Shown here: one piece after another, positions 50,434 through 58,744 of the stretch
How positions within the stretch are numbered: the first letter of the stretch is position 1
Layout of the letters: each line of letters opens with the position of its first letter
NCBI GenBank assembly: GCA_021801255.1
Contig: JAJYYH010000009.1
Location: 62,001-126,000 of the forward strand
Direction of reading: 5' to 3'
Source of the DNA: Pseudomonadota bacterium
Lineage (GTDB): Bacteria; Pseudomonadota; Alphaproteobacteria; Acetobacterales; Acetobacteraceae
DNA length: 64,000 nucleotides
Notes under the pieces: generated by a model
What the model saw: the letters and a program-made list of their open reading frames with translations, nothing else
What the model was told of the DNA's origin: nothing
Database searches by the model: none
Made by a program: the position numbers and the translations under genes

Positions 50434-51648
50434 ATGCCGAGGCGTCGTTTACTGCTGCTGGCCGGGATCGCGCTGGGGGCGGGGCTCGGTGTCGCCCGCG
50501 CGGCGAGCCAGAAAACCACGCACCCGCCACGCGCCGCGCCGCCGCCCGCGCCGGCGACGCCGCCGAGCCCGGCCACGACCCCGCTCGGCCCCGTCGATAC
50601 CGCCGCGCGCTGGGCCTTCATCAGCGATTTCAACACCGGGGCGGATCTTCTCAACAAGAACGCCGATGAGGCGATGGTGCCGTCCTCGATGACCAAGCTG
50701 ATGACGATCTATCTCGTCTATGGCATGCTCAAGGCGGGGCGCTTGCAGCTCGATCAGGTGCTGCCGGTGAGCGAGCGCGCCTGGCGGACGGGGGGGTCGA
50801 AAATGTTCGTGCCCTATCCTGGTGGCGTCAAGGTCGAGGACCTGATCCGTGGCATCGTCGTCGATTCCGGCAATGATGCCTGCATCGTTTTCGCCGAGGC
50901 GATCGCCGGCTCGGAGGAGCAGTTTGTTGACCTGATGAACCAGAAGGCCAAGGAGCTCGGCCTTACCCATTCGGTGTTCAAGAACTGCACCGGCCTGCCC
51001 GATCCCGGCCATGTCATGTCGTGCCGCGACATCGCGACACTGGCCGCCGATCTGATCCGCACATATCCCGAGTATTATCACTACGACTCGGAAAAAACCT
51101 TCAAATACAACAATATCGAGCAATATAATCGAAACCCGCTGGTGCAGAAGGGGATCGCCGACGGGCTCAAGACCGGGCATACCGAGGCCGGCGGCTATGG
51201 CCTCGTGGTCAGCGCCGAGCGCGCCGGGCGGCGGGTGATCGTGGTGCTGAACGGCATGGAAAGCATGCGCCAGCGCGCCGAGGAGGCCGAGCGGCTGCTT
51301 GAATGGGCCTATCGCGAGTTCGAGAACGTCACCCTGATCGCCGCCGCGCAGCCGCTCGATCGGGTGCCGGTCTGGCTCGGTCAGACCCCCTCGGTGGCGC
51401 TGGTGACCGGGCGCGATATCGTGGTGACGATGCCCCGGCAATGGCAGAACAAGGCCAAGGTGACGCTGCACTACACCGCCCCGGTCGCGGCCCCCGTGGC
51501 CAAGGGCGCGGTGCTCGGCAGTCTCACGCTCGCCGGACAGGGCGTTCCCGCGCTCGAGGCGCCGCTGCTGGCGGCCGAGAATGTCCCGCGCCTGCCGCTG
51601 CCGGGCCGGGCGCTGGCGGTGCTGACGCATTATCTCACCGGCAATTGA
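50434..51648 (+). CDS. dacC: D-alanyl-D-alanine carboxypeptidase (PBP5/6 family)
   Basis: 404 residues; ATG at 50434 is chosen because GGGAGGAG lies 8 nt upstream, between it and the ATG at 50416. Signal peptide, Pro/Ala-rich linker, then penicillin-binding motifs S85-M-T-K88, S-G-N in DSGNDAC, and K-T-G in LKTGHTE. The C-terminal domain is the beta-rich PBP5 type. It removes the terminal D-Ala of the peptidoglycan stem. Confidence 0.93.
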   Translation: MPRRRLLLLAGIALGAGLGVARAASQKTTHPPRAAPPPAPATPPSPATTPLGPVDTAARWAFISDFNTGADLLNKNADEAMVPSSMTKLMTIYLVYGMLKAGRLQLDQVLPVSERAWRTGGSKMFVPYPGGVKVEDLIRGIVVDSGNDACIVFAEAIAGSEEQFVDLMNQKAKELGLTHSVFKNCTGLPDPGHVMSCRDIATLAADLIRTYPEYYHYDSEKTFKYNNIEQYNRNPLVQKGIADGLKTGHTEAGGYGLVVSAERAGRRVIVVLNGMESMRQRAEEAERLLEWAYREFENVTLIAAAQPLDRVPVWLGQTPSVALVTGRDIVVTMPRQWQNKAKVTLHYTAPVAAPVAKGAVLGSLTLAGQGVPALEAPLLAAENVPRLPLPGRALAVLTHYLTGN

Positions 51649-51668
51649 AGGTCGGGGCAACCGAGCCG

Positions 51669-52295
51669 GTGGCGCGCGGCCGCTTCATTACGTTCGAGGG
51701 CGGCGAGGGGGCGGGAAAATCGACCCAGGCGCGGCGCCTCGCGGCCCATCTCGAGGCTGCCGGACAAAAGATCGTGCTGACGCGCGAGCCCGGCGGCACG
51801 GCGGGGGCGGAGCGCATCCGCGCCCTGCTGCTCGACGCGGCGGCGGCGTGGACCGGGCTCGCCGAGATCCTGCTGCATTTCGCCGCCCGCGCCGATCATG
51901 TCGCGCGCGTCATCCGTCCGGCGCTGGCAGCCGGCAGCATTGTGATTTGCGACCGTTTCACCGATTCGACGCTCGCCTATCAAGGCTATGGCCAGGGCGG
52001 CGATCGCGCCGCGATCGCCCAGCTCGCGCGCCTGATCGCGCTCGAGCCAGACCTTACCATCGTCCTCGATATATCGGTTTCAGATAGTCTTTCGCGGCTT
52101 GCGGCGCGCGGCGAAAAGGCCGATCGCTATGAGCGTCTGGGAGCGGATTTCTTCGCCCGCGTGGCGGCGGGTTTCCGCGCCATCGCCGCCGCCGCGCCGG
52201 AGCGCTGCGTGCTGATCGGGGCGGCGGACGATGAGGCGCGGATTGCCGCGCGGATCGCGGACCTGGTCCGCGACCGTCTCGGTCTTGACGCATGA
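51669..52295 (+). CDS. tmk: Thymidylate kinase
   Basis: 208 residues from the GTG at 51669, giving the normal start MARGRFITFEGGEGAGKST; a TTG at 51645 overlapping the previous stop is an alternative. P-loop GGEGAGKST, LTREPGGTAGAERIR, ICDRFTDSTLAYQG, and the lid region AARGEKADRYE. It phosphorylates dTMP. Overlaps holB (ATGA). Confidence 0.95.
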   Translation: MARGRFITFEGGEGAGKSTQARRLAAHLEAAGQKIVLTREPGGTAGAERIRALLLDAAAAWTGLAEILLHFAARADHVARVIRPALAAGSIVICDRFTDSTLAYQGYGQGGDRAAIAQLARLIALEPDLTIVLDISVSDSLSRLAARGEKADRYERLGADFFARVAAGFRAIAAAAPERCVLIGAADDEARIAARIADLVRDRLGLDA

Positions 52296-53305
52296 ACGGG
52301 CTGGCGGCGCCGCGCGCCAATCCCTTTTTGCTCGGCCACGCGGCGGCCGAGGCGGCCCTGGCCGAGGCGGCCTGGGCCGGGCGGCTCCATCACGCCTGGC
52401 TGATCACGGGGCCGCCCGGTATCGGCAAGGCAACCCTCGCCTTTCGCTTCGCCCGCTGGCTGCTCGCGGGGGCGCCGCGCGATGCGGGGGAGGGTTTGTT
52501 TCTCGACCCCGCCGATCCGGTGTTCCGCCGGGTCGCCGCCGGCAGCCATGCCGATCTCCTGACGCTGGAGCGCGGCTTCGATGAGCGGCGCAAGCGCCAG
52601 CGGCGGGATATTCTGGTCGAGGATGTGCGGGCCGTGGGCGGGTTTCTCCGCCTCACCCCGGCCGAGGGCGGCTGGCGGGTGGTGGTGATCGACGGCGCCG
52701 AGGCGCTCAACCGCAATGCCGCCAACGCGCTGCTGAAACTGCTCGAGGAGCCGCCGCCGCGCGCCGTGCTGCTGCTGACCTGCGCCGCGCCAGGCCGGTT
52801 GCTGCCGACCATCCGCAGCCGCTGTCGCACGCTTCGCCTGGCGCCCCTGCCGGCGGCCGAAATGGCCGACCTGCTCGCCCGCCTGCTGCCCGAGATCGAC
52901 CCGCCCGAGCGCGCCCGCCTCGGTGAGTTGGCGGAGGGCATGCCCGGCCGCGCCGTGACGCTCGCCGCCGAGGGCGGTCTTGCCCTGGCCGGGCTGGTGG
53001 AGGAAACCCTGGCCGCCCTGCCCGCGATCGCGCCGACCCGCGCCTATGATCTCGCCGATCGCGTGCTCGCCAGCGAGGAAGGCGGGTTCGAGGTGTTTCT
53101 CGATCTGCTGCGCGACCGGCTGGCCCGCGCGGTCCGGGTTGCGGGGCGGGGCGGCGGGACGGCGCCCTGGCTTGCCGCGCGCCCCCTTGAAGATTGGGCC
53201 GCGCTATGGCACGCGCTGGGACGGCTGCAGGACGAGACCGGGCGGTTCTATCTCGACAAGCGGCAAGCCATCCTGATGAGCCTGAGCCGGCTGGGAACCC
53301 CATGA
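52292..53305 (+). CDS. holB: DNA polymerase III subunit delta'
   Basis: 337 residues. ITGPPGIGKATLAFRFA P-loop-like segment, VVVIDGAEALNRNAANALLKLLEEPP, and the SRC motif in TIRSRCRTLRLAPL. Clamp-loader subunit. Overlaps tmk upstream and metG downstream by ATGA each. Confidence 0.95.
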   Translation: MNGLAAPRANPFLLGHAAAEAALAEAAWAGRLHHAWLITGPPGIGKATLAFRFARWLLAGAPRDAGEGLFLDPADPVFRRVAAGSHADLLTLERGFDERRKRQRRDILVEDVRAVGGFLRLTPAEGGWRVVVIDGAEALNRNAANALLKLLEEPPPRAVLLLTCAAPGRLLPTIRSRCRTLRLAPLPAAEMADLLARLLPEIDPPERARLGELAEGMPGRAVTLAAEGGLALAGLVEETLAALPAIAPTRAYDLADRVLASEEGGFEVFLDLLRDRLARAVRVAGRGGGTAPWLAARPLEDWAALWHALGRLQDETGRFYLDKRQAILMSLSRLGTP

Positions 53306-54837
53306 ACAAGCATTTCTACCTCACCACGCCGATCTATTACGTCAACGGCGCGCCGCATATCGGGCATGCCTATACCTCGATCGCGGCCGATGTGCTGGCG
53401 CGCTGGAAGCGGCTTGACGGCTATGAGGTCTTCTTCCTCACCGGCACCGACGAGCACGGCCAGAAGGTCGAAAAAGCCGCCGCCGAGGCCGGGCTCGACC
53501 CGCAGGGGTTCACCGATCAGGTGGCCGCCGATTTCCGCGACATGGCGGCGCGGATGAATATTTCCAACGATGATTTCATCCGCACCACCGAGCCCCGCCA
53601 CAAGCGCGCCTGCGCCGAACTCTGGCGCCGCCTCGAGGCCCATGGCGCGATCTATCTCGGCCATTACGAGGGCTGGTACGCGGTGCGCGACGAGGCGTTC
53701 TATAACCAGGGCGAACTCACGCTCGGCGCCGATGGCATCCGCCGGGCGCCCTCGGGGGCGCCGGTCGAGTGGGTGCGCGAGCCCTCGTATTTTTTCCGGC
53801 TTTCCTCCTGGCAGGACAAACTCCTCGAATTCCACGAGAAAAACCCTGATTTCATCGCCCCCGTCGCGCGCCGCAACGAGGTATTGAGCTTTATCCGGAG
53901 CGGGCTCGAGGATCTCTCGATCAGCCGCACCAGCTTCACCTGGGGCATTCCGGTGCCCGGCGATCCGGCGCATGTCATGTATGTCTGGCTCGATGCCTTG
54001 ACCAATTACATCACCGCCGCCGGCTTTCCCGACGAGGCCGATCCGCGCTGGGGTTTCTGGCCGGCCGATCTGCACATCGTCGGCAAGGAGATCGTGCGGT
54101 TTCACGCGGTCTATTGGCCGGCCTTCCTGATGGCCGCCGGCCTCGCGCCGCCCCAGCGCATCTATTCCCATGGCTGGTGGACGGTCGAGGGCGAGAAGAT
54201 GAGCAAGTCGCTCGGCAATGTCATCGACCCGCGTGAGCTGGTGGCGACGTTCGGGCGGGATGCGCTGCGCTATTTTCTCCTGCGCGAGGTGCCTTTCGGC
54301 AATGACGGTGATTTCAGCCGCAAGGCGCTGATTACGCGGCTCAACGGCGAGCTGGCCAACGATCTCGGCAATCTGGCGCAGCGCACGCTCTCGCTCGTCG
54401 CGCGGCAATGCGCCGGGGTGCGGCCGGCGCGCGGCGCATCGATCGCGCCCGATCAGGCGCTCCGCGATGCCGCCGCTGCCCTCCCCGCCCTGGTGCGCGG
54501 GGCATTGGAAAAATTTGCCTTTCATGAGGCGCTGGAGGACGTGTGGCGCGTGGTGCGCGCCGCCAATGCCTATATCGACCACCAGGCGCCCTGGGCGCTG
54601 GCCAGGACCGATCGCGCCCGCATGGCGAGCGTGCTCCGGGTTCTTCTCGATGCCGTCAGGGGGGTGGCGACGGTCTTGCAGCCGTTCATGCCCGAGAGCA
54701 TGGCGCGGATGCTCGATCAGCTTGGCGTGCCCGCCGACGCCCGCGGCCTCGCGGCACTTGACCAGGATTTGCCCGCTGGCGCAGCCTTGCCGCCGCCCGA
54801 GGGCATTTTTCCGCGCTTTGACGCGCTTTCCCGATAG
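53302..54837 (+). CDS. metG: Methionine--tRNA ligase
   Basis: 511 residues; class I synthetase with HIGH at 19-22 (APHIGHAYTS) and KMSKS in GEKMSKSLGN. LTGTDEHGQKV and YVWLDALTNYI are typical. It lacks the C-terminal tRNA-binding dimer domain of longer MetG forms. The start overlaps the holB stop. Confidence 0.97.
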   Translation: MNKHFYLTTPIYYVNGAPHIGHAYTSIAADVLARWKRLDGYEVFFLTGTDEHGQKVEKAAAEAGLDPQGFTDQVAADFRDMAARMNISNDDFIRTTEPRHKRACAELWRRLEAHGAIYLGHYEGWYAVRDEAFYNQGELTLGADGIRRAPSGAPVEWVREPSYFFRLSSWQDKLLEFHEKNPDFIAPVARRNEVLSFIRSGLEDLSISRTSFTWGIPVPGDPAHVMYVWLDALTNYITAAGFPDEADPRWGFWPADLHIVGKEIVRFHAVYWPAFLMAAGLAPPQRIYSHGWWTVEGEKMSKSLGNVIDPRELVATFGRDALRYFLLREVPFGNDGDFSRKALITRLNGELANDLGNLAQRTLSLVARQCAGVRPARGASIAPDQALRDAAAALPALVRGALEKFAFHEALEDVWRVVRAANAYIDHQAPWALARTDRARMASVLRVLLDAVRGVATVLQPFMPESMARMLDQLGVPADARGLAALDQDLPAGAALPPPEGIFPRFDALSR

Positions 54838-54844
54838 AGGCCGG

Positions 54845-55618
54845 ATGCTGATCGATTCGCATTGCCATCTCGACTATTTTTCGCCCCCCGAACGCGAGGC
54901 GGTTCTGGCGCGCGCCGGCGCGGCCGGGGTGGGGGGGATGGTGACGGTCGCGACCAGGTTCTCCCAGACCGCCGAACTGATCGCGATCACCGCCGCCCTG
55001 CCGACGCTCTGGTGCACGGTCGGGGTGCATCCGCATCACGTCGGGGAAGAAGAAGTGCCGACGCCGGCGGCGATCGCGGCGGCGGCTGCGCATCCCAAAG
55101 TGGTCGGCATCGGTGAGTCGGGGCTCGATTATTTCTACGATCGCGCCCCGCGTCCGGTGCAGCAGGCGAGCTTCCGCGCCCATATCCGCGCCGCGCGCCA
55201 GGCCCTCCTGCCGCTCGTCATCCACGCCCGCGACGCCGATGCGGATATCGCCGCGATTCTCGCGGAGGAGTGGGAGCGGGGTGGCCCGTTTGCCTTCCTG
55301 TTGCATTGCTTCAGCTCGGGCCGGGGGCTTGCCGAGGCGGCGCTCGCGCGGGGTGGCTATATCAGTTTCTCCGGCATCCTGACCTTTCCGAAATCCGACG
55401 ACCTCCGCGCCCTCGCCCGCGATATTCCCCCCGAGCGCCTGCTGGTCGAGACCGACGCGCCCTATCTCGCGCCGGTGCCCCATCGCGGCAAGCGCAACGA
55501 GCCAAGTTTCATCGTCCATACCGCTTCCCGGTTGGCGGACCTGCGGGGCATGACGCCCGCGGCGCTCGCCGACCTCACCACGGAAAATTTCCGCCGCCTG
55601 TTTCAGAAGGCGCGCTGA
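54845..55618 (+). CDS. tatD: TatD-family deoxyribonuclease
   Basis: 257 residues. IDSHCHLDYF with metal ligands His6 and His8, TVGVHPHHVGEE, GESGLDYFYD, VIHARDADADI and ETDAPYLAPVPHRGKRNEP are TatD signatures. Metal-dependent hydrolase, likely a 3'-5' exonuclease. Ends TGATG with the next gene. Confidence 0.94.
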   Translation: MLIDSHCHLDYFSPPEREAVLARAGAAGVGGMVTVATRFSQTAELIAITAALPTLWCTVGVHPHHVGEEEVPTPAAIAAAAAHPKVVGIGESGLDYFYDRAPRPVQQASFRAHIRAARQALLPLVIHARDADADIAAILAEEWERGGPFAFLLHCFSSGRGLAEAALARGGYISFSGILTFPKSDDLRALARDIPPERLLVETDAPYLAPVPHRGKRNEPSFIVHTASRLADLRGMTPAALADLTTENFRRLFQKAR

Positions 55619-56403
55619 TGCGGGTGGTGGTGCTCGGCTGCGGCGGCTCGGCCGGCGTGCCGCTGATCGGCGGCGCGGACGGGCATGGCGATTGGGGGGC
55701 GTGCGATCCCGCCGAGCCGCGCAATCGGCGAAGCCGCGCCAGCATCGCCCTCAGCGCCGGCGGCCAGACCCTGCTGGTCGATACCGGCCCCGATCTCCGC
55801 ACCCAGCTTCTCGCCTGCGGCATCGGCCGGGTGGACGCGATTTTATACACCCACGCCCACGCCGATCACATCACCGGGCTCGACGACGTGCGCATCCTCA
55901 ACCGCATCGCCGGTCGTCCGCTCGCGGCTTTCGGCATGGTGAAAACGCTGGATGAGCTGCGCCGGCGGTTCGACTACGCCTTCCAGCCCTGGGACCGGCC
56001 GGGGATATTCTATCGGCCGGTGCTGGAGCCGGTTCCGCTCACGCCGGGCGAGACGCGGCGCATGGCCGGGTTGGAGGCGCGGGTTTTTCTCCAGGACCAC
56101 GGCTTCGTCGAAACGCTCGGCCTGCGGATCGGCGGTTTCGCCTATTCCACCGATGTCGTTTCCCTCGACGAGGCGGCGTTGGCGACGCTGGCGGGCGTCG
56201 ATACCTGGGTGGTCGGCTGCTTCCAGCGCGCACCGCACAAGACCCACGCGCATCTCGCGCTCGTGTTGGAGTGGGCACGGGCGCTCCACGTGCGCCGCAC
56301 CGTGCTCACCCACATGGGCACCGATCTCGATTGGGGCTGGCTGCGATCCCATCTTCCGCCAGGGGTCGAACCCGCCCATGACGGGTTGATCCTGGAGATT
56401 TGA
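55618..56403 (+). CDS. MBL-fold metallo-hydrolase (PhnP-like)
   Basis: 261 residues. The metal-binding HAHADHITGLDD, LVDTGPDLRTQLL, HGFVETLGLRIGG and LTHMGTDLDW mark a PhnP/RNase Z-like phosphodiesterase. It is regularly found after tatD in alphaproteobacteria. The substrate may be a cyclic phosphodiester. Its stop abuts the stop of the 77-codon gene. Confidence 0.9.
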   Translation: MRVVVLGCGGSAGVPLIGGADGHGDWGACDPAEPRNRRSRASIALSAGGQTLLVDTGPDLRTQLLACGIGRVDAILYTHAHADHITGLDDVRILNRIAGRPLAAFGMVKTLDELRRRFDYAFQPWDRPGIFYRPVLEPVPLTPGETRRMAGLEARVFLQDHGFVETLGLRIGGFAYSTDVVSLDEAALATLAGVDTWVVGCFQRAPHKTHAHLALVLEWARALHVRRTVLTHMGTDLDWGWLRSHLPPGVEPAHDGLILEI

Positions 56404-56637
56404 TCAGCCGAGCGGGCAGAGGGCGGGCTGATTGTCGGTATGCGTGACCAGCATGATGCGGCCGGCGTGTGGAGAGGAAATCATCATCAGATCGCCGGGG
56501 CTGAGGAGGTCGGCGGCGTCGCAGAAGAAGCCCGGGGCCACGATGTCCTCGATCGGGTCGGCGCCGGCCTTGTAGTGCCAGAGGGTAAAACCCTGGGCGT
56601 AGGACAGCACCGAGAGATTGCGGGTGGCGAGGGCCAT
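56404..56637 (-). CDS. Small hypothetical protein (77 aa), possibly phage-derived
   Basis: ATG with AAGGAAG about 8 nt upstream. The sequence LSVLSYAQGFTLWHYKAG with AADLLSPGDLMMIS resembles small proteins that I recall from phage-like loci of alphaproteobacteria. No signal or membrane segment. There is no room for a separate promoter between it and the terminator at 56672, so it may be expressed by read-through of the small RNA transcript. Function unknown. Confidence 0.6.
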   Translation of the reverse strand: MALATRNLSVLSYAQGFTLWHYKAGADPIEDIVAPGFFCDAADLLSPGDLMMISSPHAGRIMLVTHTDNQPALCPLG

Positions 56638-56671
56638 GGCGGGCTTCCTTTTTCACGCATGGGAAAAGCAC

Positions 56672-56707
56672 AAAAAAAGGGCCGCACCGGGGGGTGGTGC
56701 GGCCCTT
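56672..56707 (-). terminator. Intrinsic terminator
   Basis: A 12-bp GC-rich stem, AAGGGCCGCACC pairing with GGTGCGGCCCTT (56707-56696 with 56688-56677), loop ACCCCCC, followed on the minus strand by seven T. One of the strongest terminators in the window. Confidence 0.9.
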
Positions 56708-56755
56708 CAGGGTTGGGAAGAAGGAGGAATCAACGGGCGTATTTCACCCGTTGAT
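56672..56755 (-). ncRNA. Candidate small RNA, or attenuated leader of the 77-aa gene
   Basis: Predicted start at 56755, 7 nt after the -10, and predicted end in the T run at 56672, about 84 nt. Its 5' hairpin is a perfect 9-bp stem (AUCAACGGG with CCCGUUGAU, loop of 9 nt, 56755-56729). A single-stranded pyrimidine linker (UCCUCCUUCUUCCC) could pair with Shine-Dalgarno sequences, as known for several alphaproteobacterial small RNAs. The terminator hairpin closes the molecule. Not matched to a named family; inferred from signals only. Confidence 0.6.
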
Positions 56756-56756
56756 A

Positions 56757-56790
56757 GAACTCATATAGAACAGAGGATGCTCAGCGTCAA
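56757..56790 (-). promoter_or_regulatory. Sigma70-like promoter overlapping an alphaproteobacterial LexA-type box
   Basis: Minus strand -35 TTGACG (56790-56785), 17-bp spacer, and -10 TATATG (56767-56762). The box GTTC-TATATGA-GTTC (56771-56757) has the alphaproteobacterial SOS-box spacing of exactly seven and covers the -10. A repressor bound here would block initiation. Confidence 0.7.
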
Positions 56791-56835
56791 GACTATTTTC
56801 CTAAACTTTCTGCCATCTCCCCTCCATGTCCGCGC

Positions 56836-57228
56836 TCAGCCGACGATTCCCTTGACGCGGAGCGGCCACTCCAACCGATCCAACGCTTCCCGCCACAACC
56901 GCCAGTCGCAGCGCTCGAGAGCAAAGCCGGGGTTGGGCGCGCATTGCCGCTCGCCCCAGAGCCGCAGAATGCGGGCATGAACGAGGTCGATGCGGCGGCG
57001 GCGATAGAGGGTATCGAGGCATTTCACCACGTCGTCGGGCTCGCACGGCCGGGCCACGCGGCCGAGGCCGGCGCGCAGGCGGGCGCCGTCGCGCCGCGCG
57101 ATCAGCGCCGCCATGGTCCAAAACCAAGCTTCCTCGGCGCTGACGAAGGGGAGGGTGGGGCGGGTCATCATGCTTGTGTCGGGGCGGGCGGAGGGGGTCG
57201 GACAGCGGCGGGCGGCGGGGCTGGACAT
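56836..57228 (-). CDS. Hypothetical protein (130 aa)
   Basis: ATG at 57228 with AAGGAG 7 nt upstream; internal ATGs at 57171 and 57168 lack such a site, although the recognisable sequence begins there (TRPTLPFVSAEEAWFWTM). Charged, helical, Trp- and Arg-rich; segments include CEPDDVVKCLDTLYRRRRID and ARILRLWGERQ. No domain recognised. I suspect a taxon-restricted protein. The upstream LexA-type box at 57275-57289 suggests damage-linked control. It is divergent from the S24 repressor gene. Confidence 0.65.
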   Translation of the reverse strand: MSSPAARRCPTPSARPDTSMMTRPTLPFVSAEEAWFWTMAALIARRDGARLRAGLGRVARPCEPDDVVKCLDTLYRRRRIDLVHARILRLWGERQCAPNPGFALERCDWRLWREALDRLEWPLRVKGIVG

Positions 57229-57274
57229 GGCGGGGCTCCTTTGGGCTGGAGACGTTAAGCGGGAGAGGCGTTAA

Positions 57275-57289
57275 GAACAAAGCAAGAAC
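57275..57289 (-). promoter_or_regulatory. Second alphaproteobacterial LexA-type box
   Basis: GAAC-AAAGCAA-GAAC on the plus strand, i.e. GTTC-N7-GTTC on the minus strand, 46 bp upstream of the 130-aa gene. No convincing -35/-10 pair could be placed around it. Confidence 0.55.
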
Positions 57290-57430
57290 TATCTGGGATA
57301 GAAAAACCATGAATCGGCACACGTGGCAAGCAGATTCAGGCACTTTTTCCTATTCCCCTCGGACTCAATTCCTTGCACACTGGCCTTCACCTCGTCTCGC
57401 AGCTCAGCCCCTTTCCCGAGAGCCATGGCC

Positions 57431-58069
57431 ATGAAACATGAAGACATCTGGCGGGCGCTTGACACGCTCGCCGCCGAACAAGGTCTTTCGGCCTCCGGCT
57501 TGGCCCGCCGCGCCGGGCTCGACCCGACCACGTTCAACCACTCCAAGCGCCGCATGCCCGACGGTCGCGCCCGCTGGCCGAGCACCGAGAGCCTCGCCAA
57601 GGTGCTGATCTCGACCGGCGCCAGCCTCGATGACTTCACCGCCCTGGTCACCGGCGCGCGCGCCCTGCCTTCCCGCCCCCCCTCCCGGCGCATCCCCCTT
57701 ATCGGCCTCGCCCAGGCCGGCAGCGATGGCTTCTTCGATGACGGCGGCTATCCGGTGGGCGGCGGCTGGGACGAGGTGAGCCTCCCCGAGGTCGCCGATC
57801 CGCACGCCTATGCGCTGGAAATCAGTGGCGATTCCATGGAACCGGTGTTTCGCGATGGCGATATGGTCATCATCTCACCCAACGCCCCGGTGCGCCGCGG
57901 CGATCGGGTGGTGGCGCGCACCGGGCGCGGCGAGGTGATGGCAAAACAACTCGTCCGCCGCTCCGCCCGCCGCGTCGAACTGAAAAGTCTGAACCCGGCC
58001 CACCCTGACTACATCTTCGAACTCAGCGAAATCGCCTGGATCCACCGCATCATCTGGGCGAGCCAGTAG
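57431..58069 (+). CDS. XRE-type HTH transcriptional regulator with S24 (LexA/CI-like) peptidase domain
   Basis: 212 residues from the ATG at 57431; the ATG at 57425 is an alternative. Residues 5-70 form an XRE/Cro-like helix-turn-helix (AEQGLSASGLARRAGLDPTTFN). Peptidase S24: cleavage site Ala96-Gly97 (GLAQAGSDGF), nucleophile Ser135 in SGDSMEP, and Lys172 in MAKQLV. Architecture of phage CI repressors and of RecA-stimulated self-cleaving regulators, not of LexA, whose N-terminus is winged-helix. It may sense DNA damage and control its neighbours, but that is inference. Confidence 0.87.
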   Translation: MKHEDIWRALDTLAAEQGLSASGLARRAGLDPTTFNHSKRRMPDGRARWPSTESLAKVLISTGASLDDFTALVTGARALPSRPPSRRIPLIGLAQAGSDGFFDDGGYPVGGGWDEVSLPEVADPHAYALEISGDSMEPVFRDGDMVIISPNAPVRRGDRVVARTGRGEVMAKQLVRRSARRVELKSLNPAHPDYIFELSEIAWIHRIIWASQ

Positions 58070-58093
58070 GGCCAGGGCAGCGTTCCGGCCTTC

Positions 58094-58744
58094 CTATCGC
58101 TTTGCGCGGAGGAGAAAAACCGCCTGTTCGCCGAACAGATTGGCAAGCCAGGGGGCGCGGCGCCAGGGGGCGCGGTGGCCGGCCTCGTCGGCGGCGAGCC
58201 AGCGTTCGACGGCGTAGCCCTCGGCGTGGCAGAGATCGAAGAAGTCGCGGATGGTGCAGGGGTGGATGTTCGGGGTTTCGTACCACATTCGGTCCCAGGT
58301 CGGGGTCATCGGCATCCGCCCGCGCACAAGCAACTGCCAGCGCACCAGCCAGTGGCCGAAATTGGGGAAACTCACCACCGCGCGGGTGCCGATCCGGAGC
58401 ATCTGGCGCAGCACCGCGCGCGGCCGCCCGACCGCCTGGAGGGTGCGCGAGAGCACGACATAGTCGAAGGCTCCATCGGGATAATGCGCGAGGTCGATAT
58501 CGGCGTCGCCCTGCATGACCGGCAGGCCGCGCGCCACTGCCCGCGTCACCTCCTTCATGTCGATCTCGATGCCGCGCGCGTCGCACCCCTTAGTGCGGAA
58601 AAGATGCGCGATCAGCGTGCCGTCGCCGCAGCCGATATCGAGCACCCGCGTTCCCGGCGCGATCATGCCGGCGATCAGGTCGAGATCGACGCGCATGTTC
58701 TTCGCCACATGCCGCAGCGGCGCGATCCGCGCGGCGAGGCTCAT
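58094..58744 (-). CDS. metW: Methionine biosynthesis protein MetW
   Basis: 216 residues. SAM-binding fold: [45 protein letters not shown], and [17 protein letters not shown]. MetW usually pairs with MetX in homoserine acetylation. Overlaps metX (ATGA). Confidence 0.94.
   Translation of the reverse strand: MSLAARIAPLRHVAKNMRVDLDLIAGMIAPGTRVLDIGCGDGTLIAHLFRTKGCDARGIEIDMKEVTRAVARGLPVMQGDADIDLAHYPDGAFDYVVLSRTLQAVGRPRAVLRQMLRIGTRAVVSFPNFGHWLVRWQLLVRGRMPMTPTWDRMWYETPNIHPCTIRDFFDLCHAEGYAVERWLAADEAGHRAPWRRAPWLANLFGEQAVFLLRAKR

Noticed and set aside
57431-58069. Canonical lexA
   Set aside because: The N-terminal domain is XRE-type, not the LexA winged helix; only the S24 half is shared.
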